Assembly (NCBI GenBank): GCA_016630905.1
Contig: WBMQ01000001.1
Location: 2,232,001-2,296,000 of the forward strand
Origin: Capillidium heterosporum
Taxonomy: Eukaryota > Entomophthoromycota > Entomophthoromycetes > Entomophthorales > Capillidiaceae
Length of the DNA stretch: 64,000 nucleotides
Reading direction: 5' to 3'
Shown here: piece after piece, positions 1-11,801 of the stretch
Layout of the letters: every line of letters begins with the position of its first letter
Position numbering within the stretch: the first letter of the stretch is position 1
Notes under the pieces: generated by a model
What the model was told of the DNA's origin: nothing
Seen by the model: the letters and a program-made list of their open reading frames with translations, nothing else
Databases searched by the model: none
Program-made: the position numbers and the translations under genes

Positions 1-569
1 TGGACCATATCTAAAGCAGCTAACGAAGCTAAAGCACCGCCTAAGGAATGCCCAGTAACTATGATGGGCAAATTCTTCAAGTCAGGCTGTCCTTGGTAAG
101 CAGTATTGATAGCCTTTAGGTAGTGCTTACGGATACTTTGGAACTGGAGGTTGAATCCCGAGTGAATTAACATGCTACCTACCTTGGATAAGTCGGTGTG
201 AGCGAACGTTGAGTTGTAATCGGTTACACCTGCAGTTAAAATACTATTCCAATTCGTTTGGGATGCAGCACCTCTAAAGGAAAGGACTAGGCCTTTGGTA
301 GTTCCCGTAGTCGTTGCCAAGTACCCTCGTATATCTAACAGTGGGTCATACAGAGTAGTTAGAACGGTGACATTCTTGATACGTCGGCAGCTGTCGCCAC
401 AGGACCAGGATTTGAGTAGGTTGTCATTGGTGCAGTAGGCAGCTCCTGCTAGTGGTGCAATTGATATGGCTAGACTGCTGGCATCTTTGTCGGTGTAACT
501 AACGCTGGTACCTACTAGGACGTTTAGTACGATAAACAGTTGGTTGATCGTATTCTTAAATAATAGCAT
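1..569 (-). CDS. Secreted class 3 lipase (3' end outside window)
   Basis: The gene runs off the left edge of the window, so only the first 189 residues are seen. It starts at an ATG at 569 and opens with a hydrophobic N-terminus (MLLFKNTINQLFIVLNVLVG), read as a signal peptide. The body matches fungal class 3 (Rhizomucor-type) triacylglycerol lipases: an LVLSFRGAASQTNW strand, and near the window edge the nucleophile elbow GHSLGGALA, with the catalytic serine at about residue 177. The catalytic Asp and His would lie in the missing part. Several Cys residues (CTND, WSCGDSC) fit a secreted, disulphide-bonded enzyme. The likely role is hydrolysis of extracellular or vacuolar lipid esters. No intron is visible in this part. 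Confidence 0.85.
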   Translation of the reverse strand, partial: MLLFKNTINQLFIVLNVLVGTSVSYTDKDASSLAISIAPLAGAAYCTNDNLLKSWSCGDSCRRIKNVTVLTTLYDPLLDIRGYLATTTGTTKGLVLSFRGAASQTNWNSILTAGVTDYNSTFAHTDLSKVGSMLIHSGFNLQFQSIRKHYLKAINTAYQGQPDLKNLPIIVTGHSLGGALASLAALDMV

Positions 570-2291
570 ATTGAAGCTCTTGTAGTCGTGTTGGTCTTGG
601 AAGATTGAAATAAATCTAATGCAGGTATGAAAACTTTTAAAGTGCTACGCCAAAACCTCTCTTTGCTCTAACTGTATAGTGATGATTAAAGAGAAAGGTA
701 TTTCCTGCACCATCGTTTATATATAGATATTTTCAATTAGCTTATTCGGTACCTTTGTAATCAATCTCAGCAACTTTGAAGGATAAATTGGAAAAATTTA
801 CCGCACATTTTTGAATTCCAATAGTTTGTCTATAAACTGAATGGATTTCGGAAGTAAACTTAGAAAAGCTTACCCCGGAATTCGAAACAGGATACTAAGG
901 TCCACCTCCCATTTTAGTATATTTATAGATCGCTTTAAAAATATATCTGAGAAATGTGGGAGTCTTGAGGTTACATAGCTTCCATACTTGGATGCTTGAG
1001 CTGTTCCCCATTAGCTTTAAAGCCTCATAGATTGACAAAGTGTTTATGGAACAGTTATTTGATCTTGGATTAGTAATTCTGGTCCAACTTCCGAAATCTA
1101 TATTTAAAATGCTTGGCATGGTTTACCTTGAGGTTTTTAGAACAGTAGCTATAGTAGAAATACTCCCATATAGTAATTTCGTAAAGCCAAGCCTTTGAAA
1201 CTGACCCGTTTTCAACTAGGATTATATCTATATGTTTCCATGACAGAGATGTTGTTGACTTTTAGCAATCAAATATTTTAGTAGATAAGTTGCCAGTACA
1301 AAACAAATCAATCGCCTTTGTCCGAAATATAAATATATTCAAGGAAGTTTTATAAACAGGATGCTTCCTTTATATATAGGTTTTACATTGTTGGTCACTA
1401 TATTGAATTTACTGTTCCATAATTCATAGACGATTTTAACTACTTAATCAAGATCTTATGCTATATATTTTGCAAAGTCCAATAAATGACATCTATTGTC
1501 TTTTATAAGCAATAATTTTTGTATATCAGATGGGCTCCCAATTTTCAGAGATTCGTCATAACAATTGTTTTGTGATTTAGAATAACTACTACCATTTGGA
1601 AGTAACCTACAAATTAAATATGTACTATAAAAAATAACTTGGAATTTGGTTCGGATGAAAGTAGTGGATATAATATATATATATATATATATATAATACT
1701 TGGTCCCATCTGACTAAGCTATTATTGAAATATAATTGCATGATTATAGTTTAATTTTCGGATTACTTCTTTGTTATATGGATTTAGATGCAATTAAATA
1801 TGAACTATTACAAGGTCTACAATACATCTATTGATCAATAACACTTAGAACTATATTAACAAGGCTCTATAATTTTCTTATGCCTATGCATTAAGCTCTT
1901 GGTTAAAAGTAATGTTCAGTTCAATATATGAGATCAGGAATGCTGATAAAGCTGACTTGATGTTCTTTAACCATATACATTTGAAGCTTTACATTCGTTC
2001 AAAGTGTTGATTTTCAAATAACCTTAGGCTATAGAAAGCTATATACTAGTTTTATAATTAAAACTATTGAAAGTAATTTAACAACGTAACTATTACTACA
2101 TAAGTAAATGTATTGCTCAAGTAGCCATTAACAGTTCAAAATAGCTCAACTATACAATACAAAAGAAATGGTACCTCTATTATGGGAGATAAGAGTATTT
2201 GGCATAAGCTATCTTTTGTAACAAAAGGACTTAGGAAACTAAGAAGTACAATCTTAAAAGCTGCTTTTACTCAAAATCCAAATAACACTCT
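570..2291. other. Intergenic region, no gene supported
   Basis: AT-rich spacer upstream of the lipase and downstream of the hydrolase. A 74-codon minus-strand frame at 895-1119 has no recognisable motif and lies in unremarkable AT-rich sequence. I see no RNA gene. An (AT)n run lies near 1673-1695. Confidence 0.6.
1673..1695. repeat. (AT)n dinucleotide run
   Basis: About 11 AT units in a row inside an AT-rich spacer; a simple microsatellite. Confidence 0.9.
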
Positions 2292-3671
2292 CTAGTGTTG
2301 AACGATAAACTCCTCAGGCACATCACCATTACAAACCTACCCGCCAATAATATAAATAAGAATATACTACCAAAAAACTTACATTATTTAAAGCAGTCAA
2401 GTAATCATTCACCATACCCAAGTACTGAATCTTAGGCTTTGAATATCCAGTCCAACTACCCACATGCCCACCAGTTTCGGTAGTTACCAATAGTATATTC
2501 TTATTTTCCCTATTCCAAACAGTTAAAAAGTTGAAATAAAATAAAAAACTTACTGGCACAATTGGAACGGGATAGCATGTTTAGGTGCAACAGGGTCATC
2601 TTCACTACTGATAAATAGAGTAGGGATAGTTATATTGGAAATGTTCTTGTCACAACCGGCCCACGTGTAGTAGGCAGTAGCATCTTTGAAGCCAAAGACT
2701 TTAGCAGTTACGTCGTTGTCAAAGTCCCATAGTTTGTCCCACTGTAAGCATGGCATCAATAAACTTGTACAAAATAAATAAAAGTTACCTTTTTTTCGAC
2801 AATATCAGTATCTTTGAAAGCATGCTTGTGCCTAAAAGTAAAATTTGCATTAGTACAAATAGATGTAGGATTCTTACTTTTTAAAAAGCACTTTCAGCCC
2901 CTTTGTCAACGCTGGACCTAACACATACCTACCTGACCAACTTGTACTGACGTGCGTTGAACTCTTCAACAAACTATAAGGGTTGCCAATACTAACGAAA
3001 CCTTGCAACTTGGTATCTTCACCAAACTCCCCTACATAATTGGTCAACAAGTTGGCTCCTAAACTAAATCCAACTGAATACTTGTAGCAAAACTTAAAGT
3101 CATTATCCAAAGATAACATAATTTCACGCAAGTCAGAGGTTAGACCAGCGTTGTAGAGTTTAGGAGTTGTCAACGGTACACCACCCGAACCTCTAAAGTT
3201 GAAGACAACGCAGTCGAATTTCCCATCTTTAGTTAAATTTAACACCAATTCACGGCAGTTGCGTTCCCTACTGTTGGAAGAGACCATGTGTAGCACTACT
3301 ACTATTGGTTTTTTGGTATCTGGTTGAGGGCGTTTGGGGAACCAATCTAAACCTACTTGACCATTATCAGATAAAGTAAACAGTTGTCTTTGGTAGTCGA
3401 CTTTTTTGCCTTGACGGTGCGCATATCCGGTGTAGAAGGTTTGTAATAAAAAGTGGTTGAGCCAGAAGGTTGGAAGATAAGATTGGTTCTCTTGGAAATT
3501 GGTAGAGAAAGAGCGCAAGTAATCAATGAATAAGACTTTGGAATGTTGAGTAGTGACAGTAAGTTGGTTGAGTTTAGTGTTGTAGTAGTAGTAAAATTTG
3601 CTACTACGGAACAGGTAGCCTAGAATTAGGACGATTGTTATGAGTATTGTTGGGACTAGGTTGGTGATCAT
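2292..3671 (-). CDS. Alpha/beta hydrolase, Eht1/ABHD3-like esterase
   Basis: Four introns join five exons. The first exon (3671 to about 2875) encodes an N-terminal membrane segment (LVPTILITIVLILGYLF) and most of the fold. Later exons add the Asp and His parts and the short tail ending VQH. The catalytic triad is visible: the Ser in GFSLGANLL, the Asp in SSEDDPVAP and the His in TETGGHVGSW. FNFRGSGG is the usual strand-turn motif. This layout matches the yeast Eht1/Eeb1/YMR210W and animal ABHD1/3 family, which hydrolyse or transfer medium-chain acyl esters and often sit on lipid droplets or ER. Introns are 40-50 nt; the first has a TACTAAT branch-like site. The exact substrate cannot be told from sequence. 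Confidence 0.85.
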
Positions 3672-4658
3672 ATTCTTCTAACTCTGGGAACTTTGGACTT
3701 TCTTGTCAACGTCTTTTATACTCCTTTCTTATGTCCCATTTAGAATTCCATTTTACCATGGGAACTTGGGGATAAATCTTTCCTTTGGGAATTTGATTAG
3801 TTCGTAAAATAAAATCTTGCAAGATCAAAAACTTATTTATGGAACACTTGCTATCTTTCTTTACTGATTGATTTACGTATTTTTAGGCAAATATCCGAAG
3901 CTTTAGCCAATGACCTCAAGTATGGGTTGCACTTTGAATGAGATTACATAATTTATTTGGATTTTTAGAAGGTTGTATACGAAGGGTAGGCCATAAAGGA
4001 GCTATGGAAATTGAGGGCAACGACGCAGCTTGGGCAAATATAGCAAGCGGTATTGAATATTACTGGACACCCTCTGACTTTTTATTAAAGTTTGCGGTAA
4101 ATGGTTTAGCAGTCTCCAACTCTTAAAATTACAAACTTTTACAAAGATCGGATATCTATTGGAGGTTTTTGGCTGTTCTTTGCAACTATATCCGAGTTCT
4201 TGGAACTACGATGAAGTATATGAATACAAGATTGAGAACTTAAGCATAAGTTGTGTCAAATTCCAAGTGGTATAAAGTATTCATATCAAACACCTGTATT
4301 ACCAACTCTTTAGCCTTTGACGCAAATCCTTCCAGAAAGCCTGAGTATTGAAATGTAAAGTTCTAAATCAGCCAAACTTATTAAATCTTTGAATATCGAA
4401 AACAAAAGGTCAAAATAATATATAAACGTATATCAAGCTACCAGTTGACTATAAGCTACTTTAATGTAAATAAAATGATTCTCATAGTTCATCTAGATTT
4501 ATATACTATATTAGGAAATATCAATAATACAAATATTTATTATGGAGTGAGAAATTGTCCAAATATAAACAGCCTGTAGAAGTGTAAGAATAGCAAATGT
4601 ATTAAAGGATGCAGTGTCAAAGATGTTGGGAGTGAAAGATAGCAATTGGGAAAATTGA
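3672..4658. other. Intergenic region with two weak coding-like stretches
   Basis: Lies between the hydrolase promoter and the ELA1 3' end. A 62-codon ATG frame at 3938-4126 (+) and an open minus-strand stretch near 4210-4350 look more protein-like than the surrounding DNA, but neither matches a family I know. Both may be remnants. Confidence 0.4.
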
Positions 4659-6049
4659 CTAAGCCTTTGCCTTTTTCTTGGCTGGCCTTTTGGTCTTATC
4701 TTTAAGAGCCAATTCTGTCTTCTACAACAAAGTCAACATCAACTTTAACCTCCAAAAATTACCTTCTGTTCCATCTTCTCTTTAGCTCTGGCAAAGTAAG
4801 CGGCCTAAAATAAAATAATTAGTTGGAAAATAAATATATCCTATTACGTCTCTTGGCTCGTTGACAATCTTAGAGGGAACATAAGCTATATCGACATTTG
4901 GATCGTGCTGAAAAGTGAAACATTTTATAGGTATATAGATTTGGCTAGATAAATATTTACTTTGATTTGAGGTGCATTCTTCTTGGGAACGAAACCTAGT
5001 TTAGTTAGTAGGTGTCGATCGGAAGCTTCTTGATTAGTTAAGCTAATGGCGTGTGATTTGATTAACATGGGGCGGGCTGTTTTACTATAATTCCAAACTA
5101 AGTTAGAAATACTTGAAAGAATAAAGGCAGCTTACGCGATAAGAGCATTTCTTTCGCCAAGTGTCATTCTTTTAGATGCATCTTCAGACTAGACTCGGCG
5201 TTGAGATGATATTATTGTTAAAAGAATACCTGTGCACTTTGGATAGCTCGCAATCGGTCATCCCGTTCCTTTATCCTAAACTTTAGTTAGCCCAATTCAA
5301 GAAAATGATCTACTTTAACGAGGCTTTGTATTTGACTAAGTCGATAGCGCTGCAGTTGCCTAAATCATAGTTGAGCACTGTAAAGTTTTATCCAAATTTA
5401 CTGATTCTGGGTTTGGAATATGAAGCTGGAGCCTTATCGATGAATATAGATTTGTTTTTGAGCTCTGCTTCCCGCCTAGAAACTTCACAAGTCTGTTGGA
5501 ACCTTTTCCACTTACTCTGCTCTCCCAAATGCGTTTTCTAAAGATATTGAGGTAGATTAGCATTTGGAAAGCTTTTCGCAAAAGGCAATGAATATAAAAC
5601 TTACATAAAATTGGTGGCGCCATCCCTTTTCTGGTGTTTCTTCGGGGTCAATTGAAACGGTATATACAGACATTGGATAGATGTTGTAGAGTAGCTTTTT
5701 CCATAGAACTATAAGAAAAATTGAAGGTTGGCTAATCATTCTATATAAATGTCTTACTGTCGAGGATCTTTTTGTATTTCTTTAAAAGAAAAGTTAGCTG
5801 TGGTATATTGCAGATAATTTACTGGATTAAACTTTTCAAAGTTGGATAATTGACTAGGGTTGGCTTCTGATAAAATAGCGTAGATAAGATATACCGGTAA
5901 CTTGCCTACATTTTCTACATCTAAAGAACATCGAGTTAAACCCAAGCTATACTTATAATTATACCATCTAAATTGGCTTTTATGAAATTGATGCATGCCA
6001 ACTTCAAGCTCGTTGTTTTCGCTTTTGCCGCATCAACTGTAAGATCCAT
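4659..6049 (-). CDS. ELA1: Elongin A homologue (Ela1)
   Basis: Reconstructed by splicing about eleven short introns; the reading frame closes perfectly only when all are removed. The N-terminus (ANLDDVENVGKLPVYLIY, then AILSEANPSQLSNFEKFNP) is the F-box/BC-box-like region of elongin A. It is followed by ILDILWKKLLYNIYP and PEKGWRHQFY, the conserved central block, and a C-terminal AYVPSKIVNEPRD motif typical of the family, then a lysine-rich tail ending at a TAG. Length is about 290 residues, close to fungal Ela1. Elongin A binds elongin C (Elc1) and a cullin to ubiquitylate stalled RNA polymerase II after DNA damage. The start at 6049 aligns with the start of yeast Ela1. The 3' exons are only about 40-60 nt each. 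Confidence 0.88.
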
Positions 6050-7108
6050 TATAAAGTTGCTGTTTTCCCATTCTTCTACTTTTCTGCTTGATCTCTAAAT
6101 CGTTGAGGCGATTTGCATGACATGGGATAAATAATATAAAACTTAATTGGATAGAATCGAATTTTATACAGTTAGGAAATCTCGAATTTAATGTAAAGAC
6201 ATTATTGTTTTGGTAAGACTAAAATATATTTTTTATAGAGATGTGCAAATTATATTCAAGGAGAAGGAATATTCAAAATTATCTACCTACTACTATCACG
6301 ACTGATGAGAAATTTAAGATCAAAGCTGGTAAACGAAAACCTGAAAGACATACGATATACTCAAAGTCATTTCCAAGTGAGAGAGCTCCCAGTACCGTCC
6401 CTCCATTTTCTACATCGAAATTTTTGCATCATCAGCTGTAAGTTCAACATCATTACGAGTGTTAAAGTCCACCAAGCCACTGTATACCTGGTCCTGTCCC
6501 TAATAATAATCATATTGCCAATTTTTACCTATTAGTAAAGGTGATATTATCTTAAGTTCAGATATGTTGATAGTGTAATGATGTCGAAGCCGAGCTTCGT
6601 TAAAGTGATATAGATGAAATACTTATTCAACGCATACTCGATTACGACCTTCAGTCTCCTGTTCAATGCCGTGAATCTTTATAGACAGTTCCTTGCAGTG
6701 TAGTGGCTATAGAGATGGTAAAAGTCTGCTAGGTAGCGGTGGAATGGGTTAGGATGGTTATGTAGCAGTGCTATGAAAGTGATCAGCTATACTCGAGCAC
6801 TTTGTGTTCATGTGATGTTCTAAGAAAGGTTCAAAATCTTAGAAATGAGGAAGGACAACCCCGCCACTAAAAATCCCATAAAATATTAACACAAGTCGAA
6901 GATAACATCATTCAAAAAATTGCATCACCATCAATTTTCTAGACCAACGTTTTGATATCCACATAAAAACCAAAAATTGAAACCATTATCAAAGCTAATA
7001 GAAGCAGATTTTTATTTAAGATAATGATATATAATTGTAAGGATGGCCCTAATCAGACAAGCTTATATGTAAATGGGATAGATATACTCCGGTCAAAGCT
7101 CTACATCC
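6050..7108. other. Intergenic region, nothing convincing
   Basis: Promoter side of ELA1 and 3' side of VID27. Two overlapping plus-strand frames at 6241-6535 have no family signal. A short hairpin (CGAAGC-CGA-GCTTCG) lies near 6585-6600. No RNA gene seen. Confidence 0.5.
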
Positions 7109-9820
7109 CTACTTGAAATTCTTGACAGCATCGGTCTTCGACCTAAGGTTCTACAAGAAAAAAAGTTAGTGCCTCAACAGCAAAAAACATCTTACTCTAA
7201 CAGAACCACGGGCGGGCTGACGCAGAACCTGGTTAGGACTCTGGAACTCATTCTTCGAAGTCAATGCAACATTGTTAGCAGTGGCGACAACGACAGAACG
7301 ATCCCTATTAAACTGAAAGTTGCCAGCCACAACTTGGTCGTCTAACTTACGGAAGGTATAGGCAGAAGGGTCGTTCCCTTTGGCTTTACGGAAATTCCAC
7401 ATAACTACGTAAGGACCTGTACTGGTAACGATGTATTTTTCTAAACTAGCTTCCCCTGCGTTGAAGTGAGCGGGGGTGAATTCCAAGGGCTGACTCATCT
7501 TGACAACGTCAGCTGGCTTGATCAAAAGCCGTAGAGGTTTGGGCTTTTCCTCCTTGGGAAAGGATTTGGAGAAACCGGTACGCTTTTGAGGGTCGGAGGT
7601 GATCAGCGTATTTATCAACAAGAGGAAGGTCTTGCAGGTGGCGATAAGGTACTTGCCGTCGTTGCTGACGTCGAGACCGTAGATACGCTCGCCGATAGCG
7701 GGGAGGACTGTCTTGGCGTTGATGCCGAGTCGGTCGTAAAGATATATCTCACCCTTTTCGTTGGCAACGGCAATCTCCCCTTTGACAGTAGTGATTGCGC
7801 AGGTGAAGTTCTGCTTGGTCATGTACTGCTTCAGCTCCGACTCAACCAGTTTGGTAGGTCCGTTGACTCTAGGATCGATGCGATAGAGGGCAGTATTATT
7901 GATACCGATCAAAGTCTTGTCAGTGGTCATGGAGGAATATTTGGAGGATCCGAAAACGCTGGATATTGGGATAATATCGTGGACTTTGTATTGCTCAGCG
8001 ACTTTGCCGGTAGCTAGGTCGAGCTTCATAATTGTATTTTTGTCTTTGGGGTTTAATAAGATCATTGAAGAGTCTTGGTCGTACAAAATAGTCTTGGAAT
8101 TATTAGAAATAGACATTTGTATATAGATTACCTTATGTGGTTTGACTATATTTCCACTAGGATCTAAAATTTTGTCAATAGCGGTGTTGAATTCCAAGGT
8201 ATTGTCGTTGGTATGGTTGAAAATCCCGATTTTAGATCCTCTAGTGACGAATGATCGATTGTATTTGTAACCAACGTTCAGTTGGCTGTTAACGTCGCTT
8301 TCATCGGGACGAAAGACCGTGGAGGATGATTGAGGGGTACTCTCAGCAACTTCCTCGTCGCTTTCTTCCTTTGAGTCTTCTGAGTCGTCTTCTAACCATT
8401 CTTTTAATACTATTTAAAAACTCTGATTACCTGACTCCTCACTCTTGGTATATTCAAAGTTTCTAGCGGTATAATTTTGATCAGTAGCCTATGGATTGTT
8501 AAGTAAAAAGGATAGTTACTTGCTTTACTGATAGTTTCTCATAAGGAGTTTGAGTTTGAGTTTCATATATCGCTTTGATGAAGCACGCCTTGAATTTGGC
8601 TTCATCATTAGAATCGCTAAACTTCAAGAGCCACGAAACTTGTTCAATACCTACCATATATAAACATACAAATTGAAAACATATAATACCTTCGTTATAA
8701 GTCCAAGCAAAAGATGTGGAATCCTAAACTATAAGAAAATAATATATAAAATAACTTACGTTGCTAAAAAATGGGTTCATATCAGCCTGTATTAGGTGGC
8801 GTAAAGTAGGTGCTTGAGTACCTTCTGGACTTGCAGCTGGAACGACCATCAGCCAATCTATAAATTGTTAATAGTAATCCAAAAAAGTACAAACAATTGA
8901 AATTTTTTCCGTCTTCTTTAGCTATATTAACTTCTGCTACAAACGAAGCGATATAGTAGCAGTCCCTTATAACGTCGAACTTATAGAGGCTCGCTTTAAC
9001 CGACAATACAGCTTTATGAGGAGGGAGTTGGTTTTCTTTAGCTTTAGCTGGTACTTCTTCTAGAAGCTCGATAGATGGATTTAAATTTGTTTTGGCCCTA
9101 AATAAAAGTTAATATGCGAAGCTATCTAATATAAAGCACATCATATCAGTCAAGGATTGAATGTCATCGTAGGTGGCGCTAACTCTTGGTACTCCCTTCT
9201 TGCGTTCGAAGGCACATCCTACAACGGTATCAGAGAACAGCCTCGAAAAGTGGTCTCCAGCAGTAGTTTCCAACGTAACGTACTCGTACTTTCTCAGGCT
9301 TCCATCCAACTAAAATAAAACTTTTAACACCAATAATAATATTACTATTACATCTGAAGAATACCAAGAAAACACCTGTACGTTGCCCATATTCGAAGGT
9401 TCCTTGGTAAGGGTGAACCGGAGCTTCTCATCGATTAAAAACGAAGCGTTCTTCATCAAGAACATCTATAAAAAGTTAGCTATAGTATTGCTAACACTAT
9501 ACCTGATCGCTCTATTTCTTTCAAGTACTCACCCTCATCAAATATTTTCGAAACCACCAATTCGTATTGAAATTCGTAGGATGTCTTCCTTATGAACAAC
9601 TGTGAATCATCGTATCTACAAGTTGAAAAAACAAATTTAGCGTTCTTAAAACTCTCCAAAACAAAAATAATAAAACTTACAGTTGAATAGGTTCCTCATC
9701 AGCAGGAGCATTGGCACTAGGCAAGATGAAAAATTCACCTGTCTTAATCTTTAAGTTGTCGATGCTGGTGGAAGGGTCGTTTCCGAAGATCAAATTTCCC
9801 ATAGTTTTGAATACAAACAT
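7109..9820 (-). CDS. VID27: Vid27 family protein
   Basis: A multi-exon gene of about nine exons. The N-terminal exon (GNLIFGNDPSTS, then KIKTGEFFILPSA) is the Vid27 N-terminal domain. It is followed by a PH-like middle region, an acidic linker (EDDSEDSKEESDEE near 8340-8400) and a large C-terminal propeller-like domain (SKTILYDQDSSMILLNPKDK, IYGLDVSNDGKYLIAT, KYIVTSTGPYVVMWNF) in one exon from about 8420 to 7190. A final 42-nt coding exon ends VRNLRSKTDAVKNFK. Vid27 is a conserved fungal cytoplasmic protein linked to vacuole import and degradation of gluconeogenic enzymes; its biochemical role is not established. A second in-frame ATG at 9802 (MGNLIFG) aligns at least as well with known starts. 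Confidence 0.88.
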
Positions 9821-10241
9821 TTGGATGGTTGGACAGGTTTGGAAGTGAAAGTGGCTATTGGAAATTTGGTGACTTTGTAGTTTAGGGATGTTTCTAATTC
9901 AGATAAGGACTATTTCAACTTAGAACTCCACCTATAAACTTTTGAGTTGTCAAAGTTACGTAGCCAAAATTACTACGCAGTTTGGATGTGAAATTTATAA
10001 TGCTTGATGAAGGGTAAAAAATACATCATGTCCAATAAACCTATATAAACGATAGATATGTTAAATTAAAAGGTATAGATTTAGCAGAAGATCAGTTTAA
10101 ATATACATAGGAGAACTATGTCAAAATGTAAAAGATGAATTAATTCTCCAAGCTAACTAAGCTACTAATAAAACATACACCTTCAACCTAAAACCAATCG
10201 AAAATTTATTAGTCTCACATCTAACCCAAAACCCCACTATA
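9821..10241. other. Intergenic region
   Basis: Upstream of VID27. The minus-strand frame that continues out of the duplicated sphingomyelinase fragment runs to a stop at 10157, so 10157-10241 is open but unrelated to the sphingomyelinase gene. Confidence 0.5.
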
Positions 10242-10488
10242 TCGAACTCCATACAGTTGTCCTTAGATTTGCCAGCTCGCAAGCTACAGATCAAATTCTC
10301 CTTGCATTTGCCATTGCATTTAGGCGATGTGGTGGCATTCTTGGTTCGGAAGTTGTAGTACATGTCGAACTTGGCCTGATCCTTCTCCAAGGATTCAGTT
10401 ACATTATGCCAGAATTTAGGGGTAAGGTATGGCAGCTTCTCCTTGGAAATATTGTCACCATACTTGGCACGTGCTGTGTACAAGATTT
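10242..10488 (-). pseudogene. Inverted copy of the sphingomyelinase 3' end
   Basis: 247 bp on the minus strand that match 13412-13658 base for base as far as I can read. They encode the same C-terminal segment (TARAKYGDNISKEKLPYL to KDNCMEF). There is no start, promoter or upstream coding here. Downstream, the frame reads on for 28 codons into unrelated sequence and stops at 10157. Perfect identity means a very recent duplication, active gene conversion, or an assembly artefact. It is the left arm of an inverted repeat with the sphingomyelinase gene between the arms. Confidence 0.9.
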
Positions 10489-11801
10489 ACCAATCTAGCA
10501 ATATATCTTCATAAGGAGAGATCCAGTTTCTAGAAAAATTAGAAACAAATATTTGCTAGACCCTAACATCTACTTTCAAGCCTTGAATTGCAAAGAAGGT
10601 TCTGTGAATGCAGCTTCAAGTTACAAATCGAGTATTGTAGGACAATTTAGATAGGACTTATATCTAGTTATTCTTCGAGCTTGCAACTTAAGGTTTACGT
10701 TGAGCCTAATAGATTAAGAATATAATGCTGAGATATAGTGATTAAAGGACAGCTCATGGTTGTATAAGGTTGCCAGTATGTTTAAGTCATTTGAGGCTTG
10801 TGCTGAGTTGCACATGGGCCTTATATGCCAGGCTTAAGTCCACTTTAACCTATCAATCTTAGGTGTACATCAGAAAATATAGATAAAACTAATAGGATTT
10901 GACACGTGTTCGTTGACGCTATTGATTAGCAAAATCGATTAATTAGGAAAAAAGGTTTTAAATAGCTTTCTTTGGCAGGTCTCTTCAACTTTGAATACCT
11001 TGCGATATAATGAGTACTGAGCTTAATACTATGTATCGACCAAATCAACATTACTATCTGAGCACGCTATCAAATCTACAAGCGGATTAGTTGTTATGGT
11101 GCACCATCTTTTCATTATATTTTTATTATCCGTTAGGAACAGCTTTCAAAGCCGGATATATCAATTTCCTAATAAATTTGTGGTCAAAGTTCCCAGTGCC
11201 ATTTGAGAGATGTTGCTGCTTTTCGTTTAACCAACCTTTATTTTGAGTTTCTGGTATAAAAGTTGACAATAATACAGCAATTATGGCAGTATCTAGATTC
11301 TAGAAGCCGTTACATGAACTTCATATCGTCTTCATATCATTTTTTGTGTGGTATAGATGAAATACTATTTATAAAGTAGAATGTCTTGCTAGAACGCGCA
11401 TGAAGAAATAAACAAAAGCTGACAGGTTATAGTAGAAATACGTACAGAGTAAAAAGAGCAAGCTATTGATTGGAAATATTAGCAAGCAGGAATTACTACT
11501 TTGGTGCTCAGAAAGACTGGCCCAATGCGATATACTTTGGAAGCTCTAAATTAGTCAAAGTCCACATACTATCATCTGCATATTAGGAAACATAGTTTGG
11601 TGGTCAATTGTGTAACTATATTTGGAAAGGATATTGCATGTCCATAAAGATGGAGATCCATTGGATCGTTGGTAGGCGTGCCAACAGGAATACAGTACAT
11701 TATCCAAAACAAATTGAAACCGAAAAGCTATAAATTGTTGATTACTGCCATTTAATCAAAACTGTGTCTAAACAGCGACTTACAACAAACGCAGCACTAA
11801 C
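10489..11801. other. Intergenic region, 5' side of the sphingomyelinase gene
   Basis: AT-rich, with no supported gene. Presumably holds the sphingomyelinase promoter; a TATA-like CTATAAA lies at 11728-11734, about 70 bp before the ATG. I checked for an upstream first exon and found no ATG-containing exon with a plausible donor. Confidence 0.5.
11728..11734 (+). promoter_or_regulatory. TATA-like element upstream of the sphingomyelinase gene
   Basis: CTATAAA about 70 bp before the ATG at 11802. Placement fits a yeast TATA element, but the region is AT-rich, so chance occurrence is likely. Confidence 0.3.

Noticed and set aside
1673..1695. AT run as a centromere or origin element
   Set aside because: A simple dinucleotide repeat with no accompanying conserved elements.
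5700..5765. Very short (18-26 nt) intron or frameshift in ELA1
   Set aside because: Two normal introns, one GTAAATTATC...TTTAAAG and one GTAAGACATT...TTATAG, give the conserved NPKYKKILDILWKK with no frameshift.
7586..8017. 143-codon plus-strand frame opposite VID27
   Set aside because: Antisense shadow of a conserved Vid27 exon.
11641..11801. Upstream first exon for the sphingomyelinase gene
   Set aside because: The only nearby ATG (about 11649) gives no signal peptide, and no donor in the right phase precedes the CACTAAC site.
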